Shown one piece after another: positions 52,964 to 61,672 of a DNA stretch of 64,000 nt; the first letter of the stretch is position 1, and every line of letters begins with the position of its first letter. The notes below the pieces were generated by a model. The model worked only from the letters and a program-made list of their open reading frames with translations, did not search any database and was not told where the DNA came from. The position numbers and the translations under genes were made by a program. This stretch comes from Rhizobium mongolense subsp. loessense (GTDB taxonomy: Bacteria; Pseudomonadota; Alphaproteobacteria; Rhizobiales; Rhizobiaceae): the NCBI RefSeq assembly GCF_900099775.1, contig NZ_FMTM01000017.1:32868-96867 (forward strand), read 5' to 3'.

Positions 52964-54127
52964 ATGCCGATTTTGAACAGAGCCGCTGAAATGCAAACCG
53001 AAGTGACCGAATGGCGCCGCCACATCCACGCCCGGCCGGAGCTTCTTTTCGCGGTCGAAAACACGGCGGCCTTCGTTGCCGGCAAGCTCAGGGAGTTCGG
53101 CGTTGACGAAATTGTGACCGGCATCGGCCGCACCGGCGTGGTCGGCCTGATCAAGGGCAAGGGAGAAGGAAGCCGTACGATCGGCCTCCGCGCCGACATG
53201 GACGCGCTGCCGCTGACGGAGATCACCGGCAAACCCTGGGCCTCGACGACGCCGGGCAAGATGCATGCATGCGGACATGACGGTCACACGGCAATGCTGC
53301 TCGGCGCCGCGAAATATCTTGCGGAGACCCGCAACTTCAACGGCAACATCGCCGTAATCTTCCAGCCGGCCGAAGAGGGCGGCGGCGGCGGCAACCTGAT
53401 GGTCCAGGAGGGCATGATGGATCGCTTCGGGATCGAGGAGGTCTACGGGATGCATAATCTGCCGGGCCTTCCCGTCGGGCAGTTCGCCATCCGCCAAGGC
53501 GCGATCATGGCGGCAACGGACGAATTCACGGTGACGATCAAGGGCCTCGGCGGTCATGCCGCCCAGCCGCACCGGACGATCGACCCGATTGCGATCGGTG
53601 CGCAGATCGTCACCAACCTGCAGATGATCGCTTCGCGCAGCGCCGATCCCCTACGTTCTATCGTCGTCTCGGTTACGAAATTCAATGCGGGTTTCGCCCA
53701 CAACGTCATTCCGAATGACGCGCAGATTGCCGGCACGATCCGCACGCTCGACGCGGAAGTCCGTGATCTGGCGGAAACACGCCTGAAGCAGATCATCAAC
53801 GGCCTAGTCGCCGCCCATGGCGCGCAGGCCGATATCAGTTTCCACCGCAACTATCCCGTCACCGTCAACCATGCCACGGAGACCACCCATGCGATTGCCA
53901 TCGCCAGCGACATAGCGGGCGCGGCGAACGTCAATTCTGAAATAGATCCGATGATGGGAGGGGAGGATTTCTCCTACATGCTCAACGCCCGTCCCGGCGC
54001 TTTCATCTTCATCGGCAACGGCGACAGCGCAGGCCTTCATAATCCGGCCTATGATTTCAACGACGAAGCCATCGCCCACGGCGTCTCTTATTGGGTCCGC
54101 CTTGCCGAACAGCGTTTGGGCGCGTGA
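52964..54127 (+). CDS. M20 family amidohydrolase (hippurate hydrolase-like)
   Basis: A 387-aa dinuclear metallopeptidase-fold amidohydrolase. HIHARPELLF at the N-terminus, GLRADMDALPL, and HACGHDGHTAMLLGAAKYL carry metal ligands; FQPAEEGGGGGNLM holds the catalytic Glu pair; GGEDFSYML closes the site. Such enzymes hydrolyse N-acyl amino acids, hippurate or indole-3-acetyl amino acids; the latter would be of interest in a plant-associated species, but specificity cannot be read here. A strong terminator follows. Confidence 0.9.
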   Translation: MPILNRAAEMQTEVTEWRRHIHARPELLFAVENTAAFVAGKLREFGVDEIVTGIGRTGVVGLIKGKGEGSRTIGLRADMDALPLTEITGKPWASTTPGKMHACGHDGHTAMLLGAAKYLAETRNFNGNIAVIFQPAEEGGGGGNLMVQEGMMDRFGIEEVYGMHNLPGLPVGQFAIRQGAIMAATDEFTVTIKGLGGHAAQPHRTIDPIAIGAQIVTNLQMIASRSADPLRSIVVSVTKFNAGFAHNVIPNDAQIAGTIRTLDAEVRDLAETRLKQIINGLVAAHGAQADISFHRNYPVTVNHATETTHAIAIASDIAGAANVNSEIDPMMGGEDFSYMLNARPGAFIFIGNGDSAGLHNPAYDFNDEAIAHGVSYWVRLAEQRLGA

Positions 54128-54153
54128 AAATCTATACTCGATAAGAACCTCAA

Positions 54154-54185
54154 AAAGGCTTGGCTTCCTGCCAAGCCTTTTGTAT
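54154..54185 (+). terminator. Rho-independent terminator
   Basis: AAAGGCTTGG (54154-54163) pairs perfectly with CCAAGCCTTT (54171-54180) over a 7-nt loop, followed by TTTTGT. It separates the M20 hydrolase gene from tRNA-Arg. Confidence 0.85.
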
Positions 54186-54199
54186 GCATGGCACGGAGT

Positions 54200-54276
54200 G
54201 GTCCCGTAGCTCAGCAGGATAGAGCATCAGATTCCTAATCTGGGGGTCGCGCGTTCGAATCGCGCCGGGATCACCA
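54200..54276 (+). tRNA. tRNA-Arg (anticodon CCU)
   Basis: A 77-nt tRNA with encoded CCA. The acceptor GGTCCCG pairs with CGGGATC (one G-U), the anticodon stem TCAGA/TCTGG encloses TTCCTAA so the anticodon is CCT, and the T-arm GCGCG/CGCGC has TTCGAAT. It reads AGG. Confidence 0.97.
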
Positions 54277-54312
54277 AAACATTCCGAGGAAACCCTCAAC
54301 GCGGACAGTCCC

Positions 54313-55863
54313 TCACTGAATGGGCTTGCGAGGGCTGGCTGCGTGTTCCTTCACCACTTCATTTGAACTATCGATTTCCTGAAGCAAGACGTCATAGCCC
54401 CAAAGATTGGCGAGATGCTGCAGGACGAGCTTCGTATCGGCTTCCTGAAGAAACCAATCGTTCGTGACGTTGTGGCGCAAGAGAAGGCGGCGGTCACCGG
54501 CAAGATCGACATCGACGATGTCTATTCCCGGGTCGATCCAGCCGATGTCGTATTCGCGTGAAAGCTGACGGCGGATGCGCCGATAGCCGCGTTCGTCGTG
54601 GATTGCCGAAACCAGAATTCCTTCTTCCTGCTCCGGGTCGTCGTAAAGATGGAAAAGGCGCAATTGGCGGATCAGGTTGGGGCTCAGGAACTGATTGATG
54701 AAACTCTCGTCCCGATAATCGGCCCAGATGTCACGCAGCACGGACATTGCATCGCCTTGTCCGGCAATGTCCGGGAACCAAACCCTGTCCTCCTCCGTCG
54801 GTGCCGTCACGATCCGCTCGATATCCTGCATCATTGCAAACCCCAGCGCATAGGGATTGAAGCCCGAGAAACGACGATCGTCGTAGTTGGGCTGGAACAC
54901 GACATTGGCGTGTGATTTCAGGAATTCGAGGAAGTTTCCGTCACTGATCTGCCCGCGCTCGTGAAGCCTGTTCATGATCCTGTAGTGGACGTAGGTGGCA
55001 GTCCCCTCGTTCATCACCTTGGTCTGGCGCTGCGGGTGAAAATACTGCGCGACATGGCGCACGATGCGCAAAATCTCACGCTGCCACGGCTGCAGCAATG
55101 GCGCCGATTTCTCGAGGAAGTAGAGAATGTTGTCCTGAGGAAGGCCAAGGGCGAGGCGCCGCTTCTCCAGGCCGACGTCGGCTGCCGTGCGCTTCTTGCC
55201 GGTGGGAACAGTTCGCCAAAGGTCGTTGAACACCTGCTCTTCGTGGACGCGGCGCTCCTGCTCACGCCGCTCCTCGTCACGAAGGTCGACCTTGGTCTTG
55301 CCGGCGTGCCGATGCACGCCATGCGACATCAGCGCGTGCGCGGCATCGAGCGTACGCTCGACCTCGACTTCGCCGTAGCGCTCCTCGCAGCGGGCGATGT
55401 AGCTCTTGGCGAAATTGAGGTAGTCGAGGATGCCATCGGCATCCGTCCAGAGCTGGAAGAGATAGTTGTTCTTGAAGAAGTGATTATGTCCGAAAGCGGC
55501 GTGCGCGATGACCAAGGTCTGCATCGTCGCCGAGTTTTCCTCCATCAGATAGGAGATGCAAGGCGAACTGTTGATGACGATTTCATAGGCAAGGTCGCGC
55601 ATGCCGCGGCGGTAGAAAGCCTCGTGATGCGCGAAATGCTTGCCGAAGGACCAATGGCGATAGAAGAGCGGCATGCCGGTCGATGAGTAGGCATCCAGCA
55701 TCTGTTCAGATGTGATGACCTCGATCTGATTTGGGTAGACATCCAGGCCGAGTTCGCCGAGCGCGATCTCCTCGCAGGCGTCATGAACGCGCTGGAGCGT
55801 TGGGAAATCCCAGTCGGCGCCATTAAACAGCAACCGCTCCTTTGACACCGCCGTGGAAGTCAT
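54313..55863 (-). CDS. SpoVR family protein (YcgB)
   Basis: A 516-aa cytoplasmic protein of unknown mechanism, the third gene of the conserved prkA-yeaH-ycgB cluster. LFNGADWDFPTLQRVHDACEEIA, DVYPNQIEVITSEQMLDAYSSTGMPLFYRHWSFGKHF, and VNEGTATYVHYRIMNRLHE-like motifs (EGTATYVHY) are typical. The cluster is induced in stationary phase and by nitrogen starvation in enterobacteria. It overlaps yeaH by 4 bp. tRNA-Arg lies just downstream. Confidence 0.93.
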   Translation of the reverse strand: MTSTAVSKERLLFNGADWDFPTLQRVHDACEEIALGELGLDVYPNQIEVITSEQMLDAYSSTGMPLFYRHWSFGKHFAHHEAFYRRGMRDLAYEIVINSSPCISYLMEENSATMQTLVIAHAAFGHNHFFKNNYLFQLWTDADGILDYLNFAKSYIARCEERYGEVEVERTLDAAHALMSHGVHRHAGKTKVDLRDEERREQERRVHEEQVFNDLWRTVPTGKKRTAADVGLEKRRLALGLPQDNILYFLEKSAPLLQPWQREILRIVRHVAQYFHPQRQTKVMNEGTATYVHYRIMNRLHERGQISDGNFLEFLKSHANVVFQPNYDDRRFSGFNPYALGFAMMQDIERIVTAPTEEDRVWFPDIAGQGDAMSVLRDIWADYRDESFINQFLSPNLIRQLRLFHLYDDPEQEEGILVSAIHDERGYRRIRRQLSREYDIGWIDPGIDIVDVDLAGDRRLLLRHNVTNDWFLQEADTKLVLQHLANLWGYDVLLQEIDSSNEVVKEHAASPRKPIQ

Positions 55864-57131
55864 GGCGCCACCTGTGCATCACGTTTCTGGAAGAGATCGT
55901 GGAAGACCGGGAATATTTCGTTACGCCGGCACACCTTGCGCATGGACAGGGGCACCTGTTCGGCACGGATCCCTTCGTAAAGCGTCCAGAGCGGTGAGCG
56001 GGACACGGAGGAGTCGCTGTCTTCCTCACCGACCTCGATATAGGCGAAATACTGGCACAGCGGCAAAATCTCATGACGCAGCAGTTGCCCTGTCATGGTG
56101 CCGTCCGAATAGGAGTTGTCACCATCGGAAGCCTGGGCGGCATAGATGTTCCACTCTGCCGGATCGAATCGCGCCGCGACAATCGTGCGCATCGCCGCAA
56201 GTGCGCTTGATACCAGCGTACCGCCCGTCGCCGGACCATAGAAGAAGGTTTCCTCGTCGACTTCTTCGGCCTTGTCCGTATGGCGGATGAAGACGATCTC
56301 GACCTTCTTGTAGCGCTGTGACAGGAAAAGGTAGAGCAGCAGGTAGAACCGCTTGGCAAGATCCTTCATATGCTCCGACATAGAGCCGGAGACGTCCATC
56401 AGGCAGAACATGACGGCCTTCGCCACTGGTTTCGGCTCGCTTTCGAAGCGGCGATAGCGCACATCGAGCGGATCGATATAAGGAATGCGCCGGCTTTTTT
56501 CCGTCAACGCTTTGAGCTTAGCCTCAAGAGCCTGGCGCTTCTCGTCGTCTTCGCATTCCCCAATCTCGCGCCGAAGTGCCTCTACCTCCTGGATGCGCGG
56601 GCGGCGAAGCGCGATCCGTCGCATCATCGCCATCCGCGTCGTGCGACCGACAGCAATGTTGGACGGTGAACCAGACACCGAATAACCGGCCCGCACAGGG
56701 CTTTCTTCTTCTGTTTCCGTCAGCCGCCGCTTGGCGAGATCGGGAAGTTCCAGATCATCAAGAAAGACGTCGAGGAATTCCTCGCGCGTCAGCACGAAGC
56801 GGAAACCATCCTCGCCGTCGCCTTCGCCTGCCTCCTTCGGCCTGCCACCGCTCCTGCCAGGCGGCCGTGGGATGATATCCCCTTCAACAAAGGCTCTGTT
56901 TCCCGGCAGAATTTGATCGCTGATGCCGCCTTCGCCGCGGCGGAAACCCGGCTCTGTCAGGCCGTCAATCGGCAGGGTGATTTCGCCACCGTCGAGCACG
57001 TCCCGAATATTACGGCTTTGCAGAGAACGTTTCACCGCCTGCTGCACGGCGCTTTTCGCGCGCCGAAGAAACCGTTGACGATTTTCCAAGCTTTTACCGC
57101 GCGGATTCAGCCGGCGGTCGACAATGTGCAT
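55860..57131 (-). CDS. YeaH/YhbH family protein (DUF444)
   Basis: A 423-aa protein with a VWA-like C-terminal part: FCLMDVSGSMSEHMKDLAKRFY carries the MIDAS-type DxSxS, followed by EIVFIRHTDKAEEVDEETFFYGPATGGTLVSSAL. The N-terminus is basic (DRRLNPRGKSLENRQRFLRRAK) and the middle contains a Gly-rich stretch (RPPGRSGGRPKEAGEG). It acts with PrkA in stress adaptation; the exact function is unknown. It lies 19 bp after prkA. Confidence 0.93.
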   Translation of the reverse strand: MHIVDRRLNPRGKSLENRQRFLRRAKSAVQQAVKRSLQSRNIRDVLDGGEITLPIDGLTEPGFRRGEGGISDQILPGNRAFVEGDIIPRPPGRSGGRPKEAGEGDGEDGFRFVLTREEFLDVFLDDLELPDLAKRRLTETEEESPVRAGYSVSGSPSNIAVGRTTRMAMMRRIALRRPRIQEVEALRREIGECEDDEKRQALEAKLKALTEKSRRIPYIDPLDVRYRRFESEPKPVAKAVMFCLMDVSGSMSEHMKDLAKRFYLLLYLFLSQRYKKVEIVFIRHTDKAEEVDEETFFYGPATGGTLVSSALAAMRTIVAARFDPAEWNIYAAQASDGDNSYSDGTMTGQLLRHEILPLCQYFAYIEVGEEDSDSSVSRSPLWTLYEGIRAEQVPLSMRKVCRRNEIFPVFHDLFQKRDAQVAP

Positions 57132-57150
57132 GATAGCTCCCGCGTGAGCG

Positions 57151-59094
57151 TTAACTTGCCTGCTTAACGCGCATGTACCATTCCACTAGGCGCCGAACCT
57201 GTCTTTCGGTGTAGCCGCGCGTGGTCATGCGCGAAACGAATTCACTGTGTTTCTTCTCGGCTTCGCCGTCCTTCTTCGTGCCGAACGAAATAACTGGCAG
57301 CAGGTCCTCGACTTGCGAGAACATGCGTTTCTCGATCACCTCCCTGATCTTTTCATAGCTCGTCCATGACGGGTTTTTCCCGCTGTTGTTTGCCCGCGAC
57401 CGCAAGCAGAACTTGACGATTTCGTTGCGGAAGTCCTTCGGGTTGGCGATACCCGCCGGCTTTTCAATCTTCGTCAGCTCCTGATTGAGCAGTTCCCGGT
57501 CGAGAAGCTGGCCCGTATCCGGATCCTTGAAGTCCACATCCTCGATCCAGGCATCGGCATAGTCCACGTAGCGATCGAAAAGATTCTGTCCGTAATCGGC
57601 ATAAGATTCCAGATAGGCTTTCTGAATCTCGTTGCCGATGAATTCCGCATAGCGCGGGGCAAGCTCGGCCTTGATGAACTCCATGTAGCGTTTCTCGGTC
57701 TCGTCAGGAAACTGCTCGCGGCGGATCGCCTGTTCCAGAACGTACATCAGATGAACCGGATCGGCCCCCACTTCGCTCGTGTGATGATTAAAGGTCGAAG
57801 CGAGCACTTTGAAGGCGAAACGTGTCGATATTCCGTCCATTCCCTCGTCAACGCCGCCGGCATCCCGATATTCCTGGACACTACGGGCACGCGGATCGGT
57901 CTCCTTGAGGCTTTCGCCGTCATAGGTGCGCATCTTGGAAAAATATGTCGAGTTTTCGTGCTTTCGCAAGCGCGAAAGTACTGAAAAGCGCGCCAGCATT
58001 TTAAGCGTTCCGGGTGCACAAGGCGCATCGGCGAGTTCCGATCCTTCGATCAGTTTCTCGTAGATCTTCTGCTCCTCGGTAACCCGGAGGCAATACGGCA
58101 CCTTGATGACGCAGATGCGGTCGATGAAAGCTTCATTGTTCTTGTTCGCCTTGAAACTCTGCCATTCGGCCTCGTTGGAATGCGCAAGAACAATGCCCGA
58201 AAAAGGAATGGCGCCAATATTTTCGGTACCAATGTAATTTCCCTCCTGCGTCGCTGTCAGCAGGGGATGCAGCATCTTGATCGGCGCCTTGAACATCTCG
58301 ACGAATTCCAGCAGGCCCTGGTTGGCGCGGTTGAGCGCGCCGGAATAGCTGTAGGCGTCCGGATCATTCTGGGAATAGGTCTCAAGCTTGCGGATATCGA
58401 CCTTACCCGCCAGCGAAGAAATATCCTGATTGTTCTCGTCGCCCGGCTCGGTCTTGGCGATCGCGATCTGGCGCAACCGCGAAGGCTGCATTCTGACGAC
58501 GCGGAACTGGGAAATATCGCCACCGAATTCGTCAAGCCGCTTCAGGCACCAAGGGCTCATCAACCCGGTCAACCGGCGCGTCGGAATACCGTATTCCTCA
58601 AGGAGCAGCGACCCCATCGTGGCCGGATCAAAGAGGCTGAGCGGACTTTCAAAGACCGGACTGACCTCCTCGCCCGCCTTCAGCACAAAGATCGGATGAA
58701 CTTCCATCAGCTGCTTCAACCGTTCAGCTAGCGACGACTTGCCGCCACCGACCGGACCGAGCAGATAAAGAATCTGCTTGCGCTCCTCGAGCCCCTGCGC
58801 GGCATGTGTGAAGAACGAAACGATACGCTCGATCGTCTCCTCCATGCCGTAAAAGCCAGCGAAGGCCGGGTAGGTCCGGATCGTCCTGTTCATGAAGACC
58901 CGTCCGAGGCGCAGATCCTTGGCGGTGTCCAATACCTCCGGTTCGCCTATCGCCGCAAGGAGACGCTCCGTCGCGTTGGCATAGGCGAGCGGCTCCTGCT
59001 TGCAGAGCGACAAGTATTCTGCGATGGACATCTCAGTTTCGCGTCGCGTTTCATAGTTACGCGTAAACGCATCGAACACGGATTCATTCAGCAT
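57151..59094 (-). CDS. PrkA family serine protein kinase
   Basis: A predicted 647-aa Hanks-unrelated kinase with an N-terminal AAA+ PrkA domain. Walker A GPVGGGKSS spans 113-121; EVHPIFVLKAGEEVSPVFESPLSLFD follows. The C-terminal kinase-like domain includes GIANPKDFRNEIVKFCLRSRANN and ends RQVRRLVEWYMRVKQAS. I start at ATG 59094 (MLNESVFDAF) with GGAGGG just upstream. It is the first gene of prkA-yeaH-spoVR. An inverted repeat lies about 130 bp upstream. Confidence 0.93.
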   Translation of the reverse strand: MLNESVFDAFTRNYETRRETEMSIAEYLSLCKQEPLAYANATERLLAAIGEPEVLDTAKDLRLGRVFMNRTIRTYPAFAGFYGMEETIERIVSFFTHAAQGLEERKQILYLLGPVGGGKSSLAERLKQLMEVHPIFVLKAGEEVSPVFESPLSLFDPATMGSLLLEEYGIPTRRLTGLMSPWCLKRLDEFGGDISQFRVVRMQPSRLRQIAIAKTEPGDENNQDISSLAGKVDIRKLETYSQNDPDAYSYSGALNRANQGLLEFVEMFKAPIKMLHPLLTATQEGNYIGTENIGAIPFSGIVLAHSNEAEWQSFKANKNNEAFIDRICVIKVPYCLRVTEEQKIYEKLIEGSELADAPCAPGTLKMLARFSVLSRLRKHENSTYFSKMRTYDGESLKETDPRARSVQEYRDAGGVDEGMDGISTRFAFKVLASTFNHHTSEVGADPVHLMYVLEQAIRREQFPDETEKRYMEFIKAELAPRYAEFIGNEIQKAYLESYADYGQNLFDRYVDYADAWIEDVDFKDPDTGQLLDRELLNQELTKIEKPAGIANPKDFRNEIVKFCLRSRANNSGKNPSWTSYEKIREVIEKRMFSQVEDLLPVISFGTKKDGEAEKKHSEFVSRMTTRGYTERQVRRLVEWYMRVKQAS

Positions 59095-59576
59095 GGGCCC
59101 TCCATTCAAGGTTTATGCCACAGGCTCCCGAAATAGCCGTACCACCGCAATGGAAACAACATTTCGTTGAGAATCAATATGTTTCGTGAATTGATTGGAC
59201 ACCTGTCGGCCGTCTATAGCAATGCACAAAAATGTGCATCCACCGGTCGTTTTGGCTCCAACCAAACTAACTATACTATATCCTAATTCGTAAGGCGCCA
59301 GTGCGATATCAGCACATTTCAGGACGTGACATGAGGCCGCAAAGGGCTTCTAATGCCGCTGCTGCTGATTCCCGCGCGCGGAAAATCGAAAGATTCCCCG
59401 CTTGGTCAGTTGCGCTTACGATTTTTATTTTGCCACGAGCCGGCGAAAACAGCGCGGGACCGCGAGCTTTACATGCTCCAGCGGACGCTTTTGCTATATT
59501 TGCCGAACCAAACATCAAACTCCTCATCCGAGCTTGCGCCCCTCCCGACATGACGAAAGGGGCGTAACGCAACTTG
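59095..59576. other. Gene-free gap of about 480 bp upstream of prkA
   Basis: Short overlapping frames occur on both strands at 59301-59572, but none has a ribosome site, a family match or consistent codon use, so I call none of them. The AT-rich part (59150-59290) probably carries the prkA promoter; a 6-6-6 inverted repeat sits at 59222-59239. Confidence 0.6.
59222..59239. promoter_or_regulatory. Inverted repeat upstream of prkA
   Basis: ATGCAC (59222-59227), AAAAAT, GTGCAT (59234-59239): a perfect 6-bp inverted repeat with a 6-bp AT spacer, 128 bp before the prkA start. Candidate operator of a dimeric regulator; identity unknown. Confidence 0.35.
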
Positions 59577-60092
59577 TCAGGCCGGGGTGAGCGTCATCGA
59601 CGCCCCGGCCGCTGCAATATTGAGACCGAGCTGGCCTGTTACGCTGAGAGGCTGGAGATGGATCGATCCCGCGGTACCGCCGACCAAGACATTCGCACCG
59701 ACACCTGCGCCAAGCGTGGCTTCAGCCACGGCGCCGACATAAAGGCCACCGAGCGAGCCGCGATGATAGCCGGCAGTCGGCGCGAAGACGGCCCAAATGA
59801 GGCGGCTGCGCGTCGTGAAGCCGAGATCCACACCGAGTTTCCTGATATCGCCGGTATAGTGATCGGAAATCTCTTGACCAACACTCGAAGAAAACACGCA
59901 GTCGGCCTCCTTCGCTGAACCCAGCACGTAGCCGAGGCCTCCACCGACATCGCATGTCAGGAGGCCAATCTTAACCCCACCGCGTACGTCCGGCTCTTGG
60001 TAGCGCCGGATCGTGTCTGCTGCGTTTGCAGCCGTCACGCAGGCTTGAGCCAGTGATGCTGCGGCAACTATCATCGCAATGGACTTTTTCAT
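59577..60092 (-). CDS. DUF992 domain-containing secreted protein
   Basis: A predicted 171-aa periplasmic or outer-membrane protein, signal peptide MKKSIAMIVAAASLAQACVTAANA. The mature part carries the DUF992 pattern: VKIGLLTCDVGGGLGYVLGSAKEADCVFSS with a conserved Cys pair, YTGDIRKLGVDLGFT, LIWAVFAP and LGGLYVGAVAEATLGAGVGANVLVGG. The second of two adjacent ATGs (60092) has better spacing to GGAG. The family is alphaproteobacterial with unknown function. Confidence 0.88.
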   Translation of the reverse strand: MKKSIAMIVAAASLAQACVTAANAADTIRRYQEPDVRGGVKIGLLTCDVGGGLGYVLGSAKEADCVFSSSVGQEISDHYTGDIRKLGVDLGFTTRSRLIWAVFAPTAGYHRGSLGGLYVGAVAEATLGAGVGANVLVGGTAGSIHLQPLSVTGQLGLNIAAAGASMTLTPA

Positions 60093-60095
60093 CAT

Positions 60096-60428
60096 GGTCT
60101 CCTTACTAAAAATTTGGCGACGGCATTGGGTTCAACCGGCGAAGAACAAACTCTGAAACACATAACGTGCGTCATCGAAGAATGATCCAAACCGTCTCCA
60201 TCTATCTGCATGTCATGGCGCCGTGCCTTGGTTGCATGTTGCGGACAGCTACCACTGCTCACATCGCAAACGGACATTTCGAAGGCGCAGCCTAAATCTG
60301 CCCGGGTCGGCGTCCTTTTCTCCCAACACGTGGCGGAAAAGCGACAGCGTGCAACATGGCTCCCGATATCGTCACGGGGAACTTTGGAATAGGGCTAGCG
60401 TTGAAGGCGAAACAGGGAGTGTTTCGTC
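60096..60428. other. Gap between DUF992 and the 54-aa gene
   Basis: No convincing gene in either strand. On the minus strand GGATC (60184-60188) and CGTT (60164-60167) are 16 bp apart, one base off the EcfG consensus, about 75 bp before the DUF992 start. On the plus strand a perfect EcfG promoter is at 60378-60402. Confidence 0.45.
60378..60402 (+). promoter_or_regulatory. EcfG (general stress) promoter
   Basis: GGAAC (60378-60382), exactly 16 bp, CGTT (60399-60402). It is followed, 26 nt later, by the ATG of a 54-aa ORF with a GGGAG ribosome site. Confidence 0.75.
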
Positions 60429-60593
60429 ATGCGTACAAAGATCACCATCCTTGCGATTGCTTACATTGCGATCAGCGGCCTGTTGCTTGCAATCGCTCAT
60501 CAATCGTCCGGCCCAGTCACCACAGAAAAGACCGACCGCGCCGGCGGCGCCGACAGTGGCTCGGTATTCCTTAGCGAGCGCTTTGCCGGCTGA
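60429..60593 (+). CDS. Small stress-regulated membrane peptide (54 aa)
   Basis: A 54-aa protein with an N-terminal hydrophobic segment (ITILAIAYIAISGLLLAIA) preceded by a basic MRTK, then a polar, Gly/Ser/Asp-rich tail (TEKTDRAGGADSGSVF) ending ERFAG. It could be a single-pass membrane peptide or a secreted one; no clear signal-peptidase site. ATG 60429 has GGGAG about 9 nt upstream and an exact EcfG promoter in front, which makes it very likely a real gene. No family recognised. Confidence 0.65.
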   Translation: MRTKITILAIAYIAISGLLLAIAHQSSGPVTTEKTDRAGGADSGSVFLSERFAG

Positions 60594-60682
60594 ATCAGCT
60601 AAAAGCAATGTCGGCCTCACTTTCCAGCGTCCAACTGCGGAGTGCCAAGCTTTCGTCTTGGTTTATGGTGCTGCGTGTGCAT

Positions 60683-60949
60683 TCAACCAAGCAGGATCCG
60701 GTTTCGAACAGAACCTACGCCCTGAACGCCTCGCGCGACGGCCGTTGCGCGTTCGATTTCATCGGCAGTACCAACCGTGCCGGTGAGTACGATGTCGTCG
60801 CCTTCGGCCGTGACTTCGACGTCCGAAGCGTCGATGCCGCCAGCTGTCGCAAGCGCGCCAGCCACTGCTCTTTCAAGCGATGCATGATCGACCGACACCG
60901 CTTCGATTCCAGGCTGCTTCCCGTGGAATGTAGCCTTCTTGAAAACCAT
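60683..60949 (-). CDS. BON-domain protein
   Basis: An 88-aa protein made almost entirely of one BON domain: a helix (SLERAVAGALATAGGIDASDV), then VEVTAEGDDIVLTGTVGTADEIERATAVARGVQGVGSVRNRILL, the alpha/beta BON pattern with the conserved Gly of LTGTV. No signal peptide, unlike OsmY; therefore probably cytosolic. It has an excellent GGAGGA ribosome site 5 nt before ATG 60949. BON proteins are associated with osmotic and envelope stress, in keeping with this locus. Confidence 0.88.
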   Translation of the reverse strand: MVFKKATFHGKQPGIEAVSVDHASLERAVAGALATAGGIDASDVEVTAEGDDIVLTGTVGTADEIERATAVARGVQGVGSVRNRILLG

Positions 60950-61024
60950 GATCGTTCCTCCTTTTGGATTGCGGAGAAACGCAAAGGCAACCGGCTTTGT
61001 TGCAGCCGTCGATCTCGTGATCGC

Positions 61025-61672
61025 CTACCAGCTTACCCGGTAGTTGACATTGACGCTGGCTGAGCGTCCCGACGAAAGCGGATCGGTGACCGAAGCATTG
61101 AGATTGAGGTTCGGAAGAACAGTCTGGCTGACGCCGACTGAACTCGAAAAATCCTTGCCGAAATCCGTCACGCTGCTTCCTGCCGAAATTGACGTTCCAG
61201 TCCACGGATAGATCAGTTTCAGTGCCTGGGTTGCCGTCACCGACGTCTGACGTGTTTCGACGGCAGCGTAGCCGACGCTGACAGCCCGGCTTGTCTGCAG
61301 GTCGAGCGAGTCTGAGAGAATAAAACTGCGCGAGCGGCTCAGCATCAGCGAACCGCTGCCGCGCAATGTATCGATCCGCAGGCTTGCATCCTGTTGCGCT
61401 TTGCCCGCCGGCGTGACGCGCGCCTTTGTGATCTTTCCCCAAAACGTCGCCTGTTCGGAGCCGGGCTGGATGGCCTCGCCATCGGTCGACGCGAGCGCCA
61501 GGTCGGCGCCGGCGCTTGTTTCCCATTCGAAAGGAAGGCGAAAACCCATCGTGGCCTTGTAGGAATGCTCGGAAACCCGCACTGGCGCCCAGATCAAAAG
61601 ATTGTCCCCCTTGGCCGGAAGAGCTCCCAGAAGGCATACGCTCAACAATAGTATTTTCTTCAACGTCGTCAT
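61025..61672 (-). CDS. Predicted outer-membrane beta-barrel-like protein
   Basis: A predicted 215-aa secreted protein: signal peptide KKILLLSVCLLGALPAKG, then alternating polar/hydrophobic strands with Ser/Thr-rich turns (SLMLSRSRSFILSDSLDLQTS, SVGVSQTVLPNLNLNASVTD), ending in ASVNVNYRVSW with a terminal aromatic residue, as in outer-membrane barrels. No family recognised. ATG 61672 is chosen because it gives a clean signal peptide; the longer frame adds 35 non-matching residues. It is divergent from dxr across about 310 bp. Confidence 0.65.
   Translation of the reverse strand: MTTLKKILLLSVCLLGALPAKGDNLLIWAPVRVSEHSYKATMGFRLPFEWETSAGADLALASTDGEAIQPGSEQATFWGKITKARVTPAGKAQQDASLRIDTLRGSGSLMLSRSRSFILSDSLDLQTSRAVSVGYAAVETRQTSVTATQALKLIYPWTGTSISAGSSVTDFGKDFSSSVGVSQTVLPNLNLNASVTDPLSSGRSASVNVNYRVSW

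Noticed and set aside
59150..59300. Sigma54 or EcfG promoter for prkA
   Set aside because: No GG-N10-GC element and no correctly spaced GGAAC/CGTT on the minus strand.
59301..59572. Overlapping short frames on both strands (60-88 codons)
   Set aside because: No ribosome sites, no recognisable motifs, mutually overlapping; treated as non-coding.
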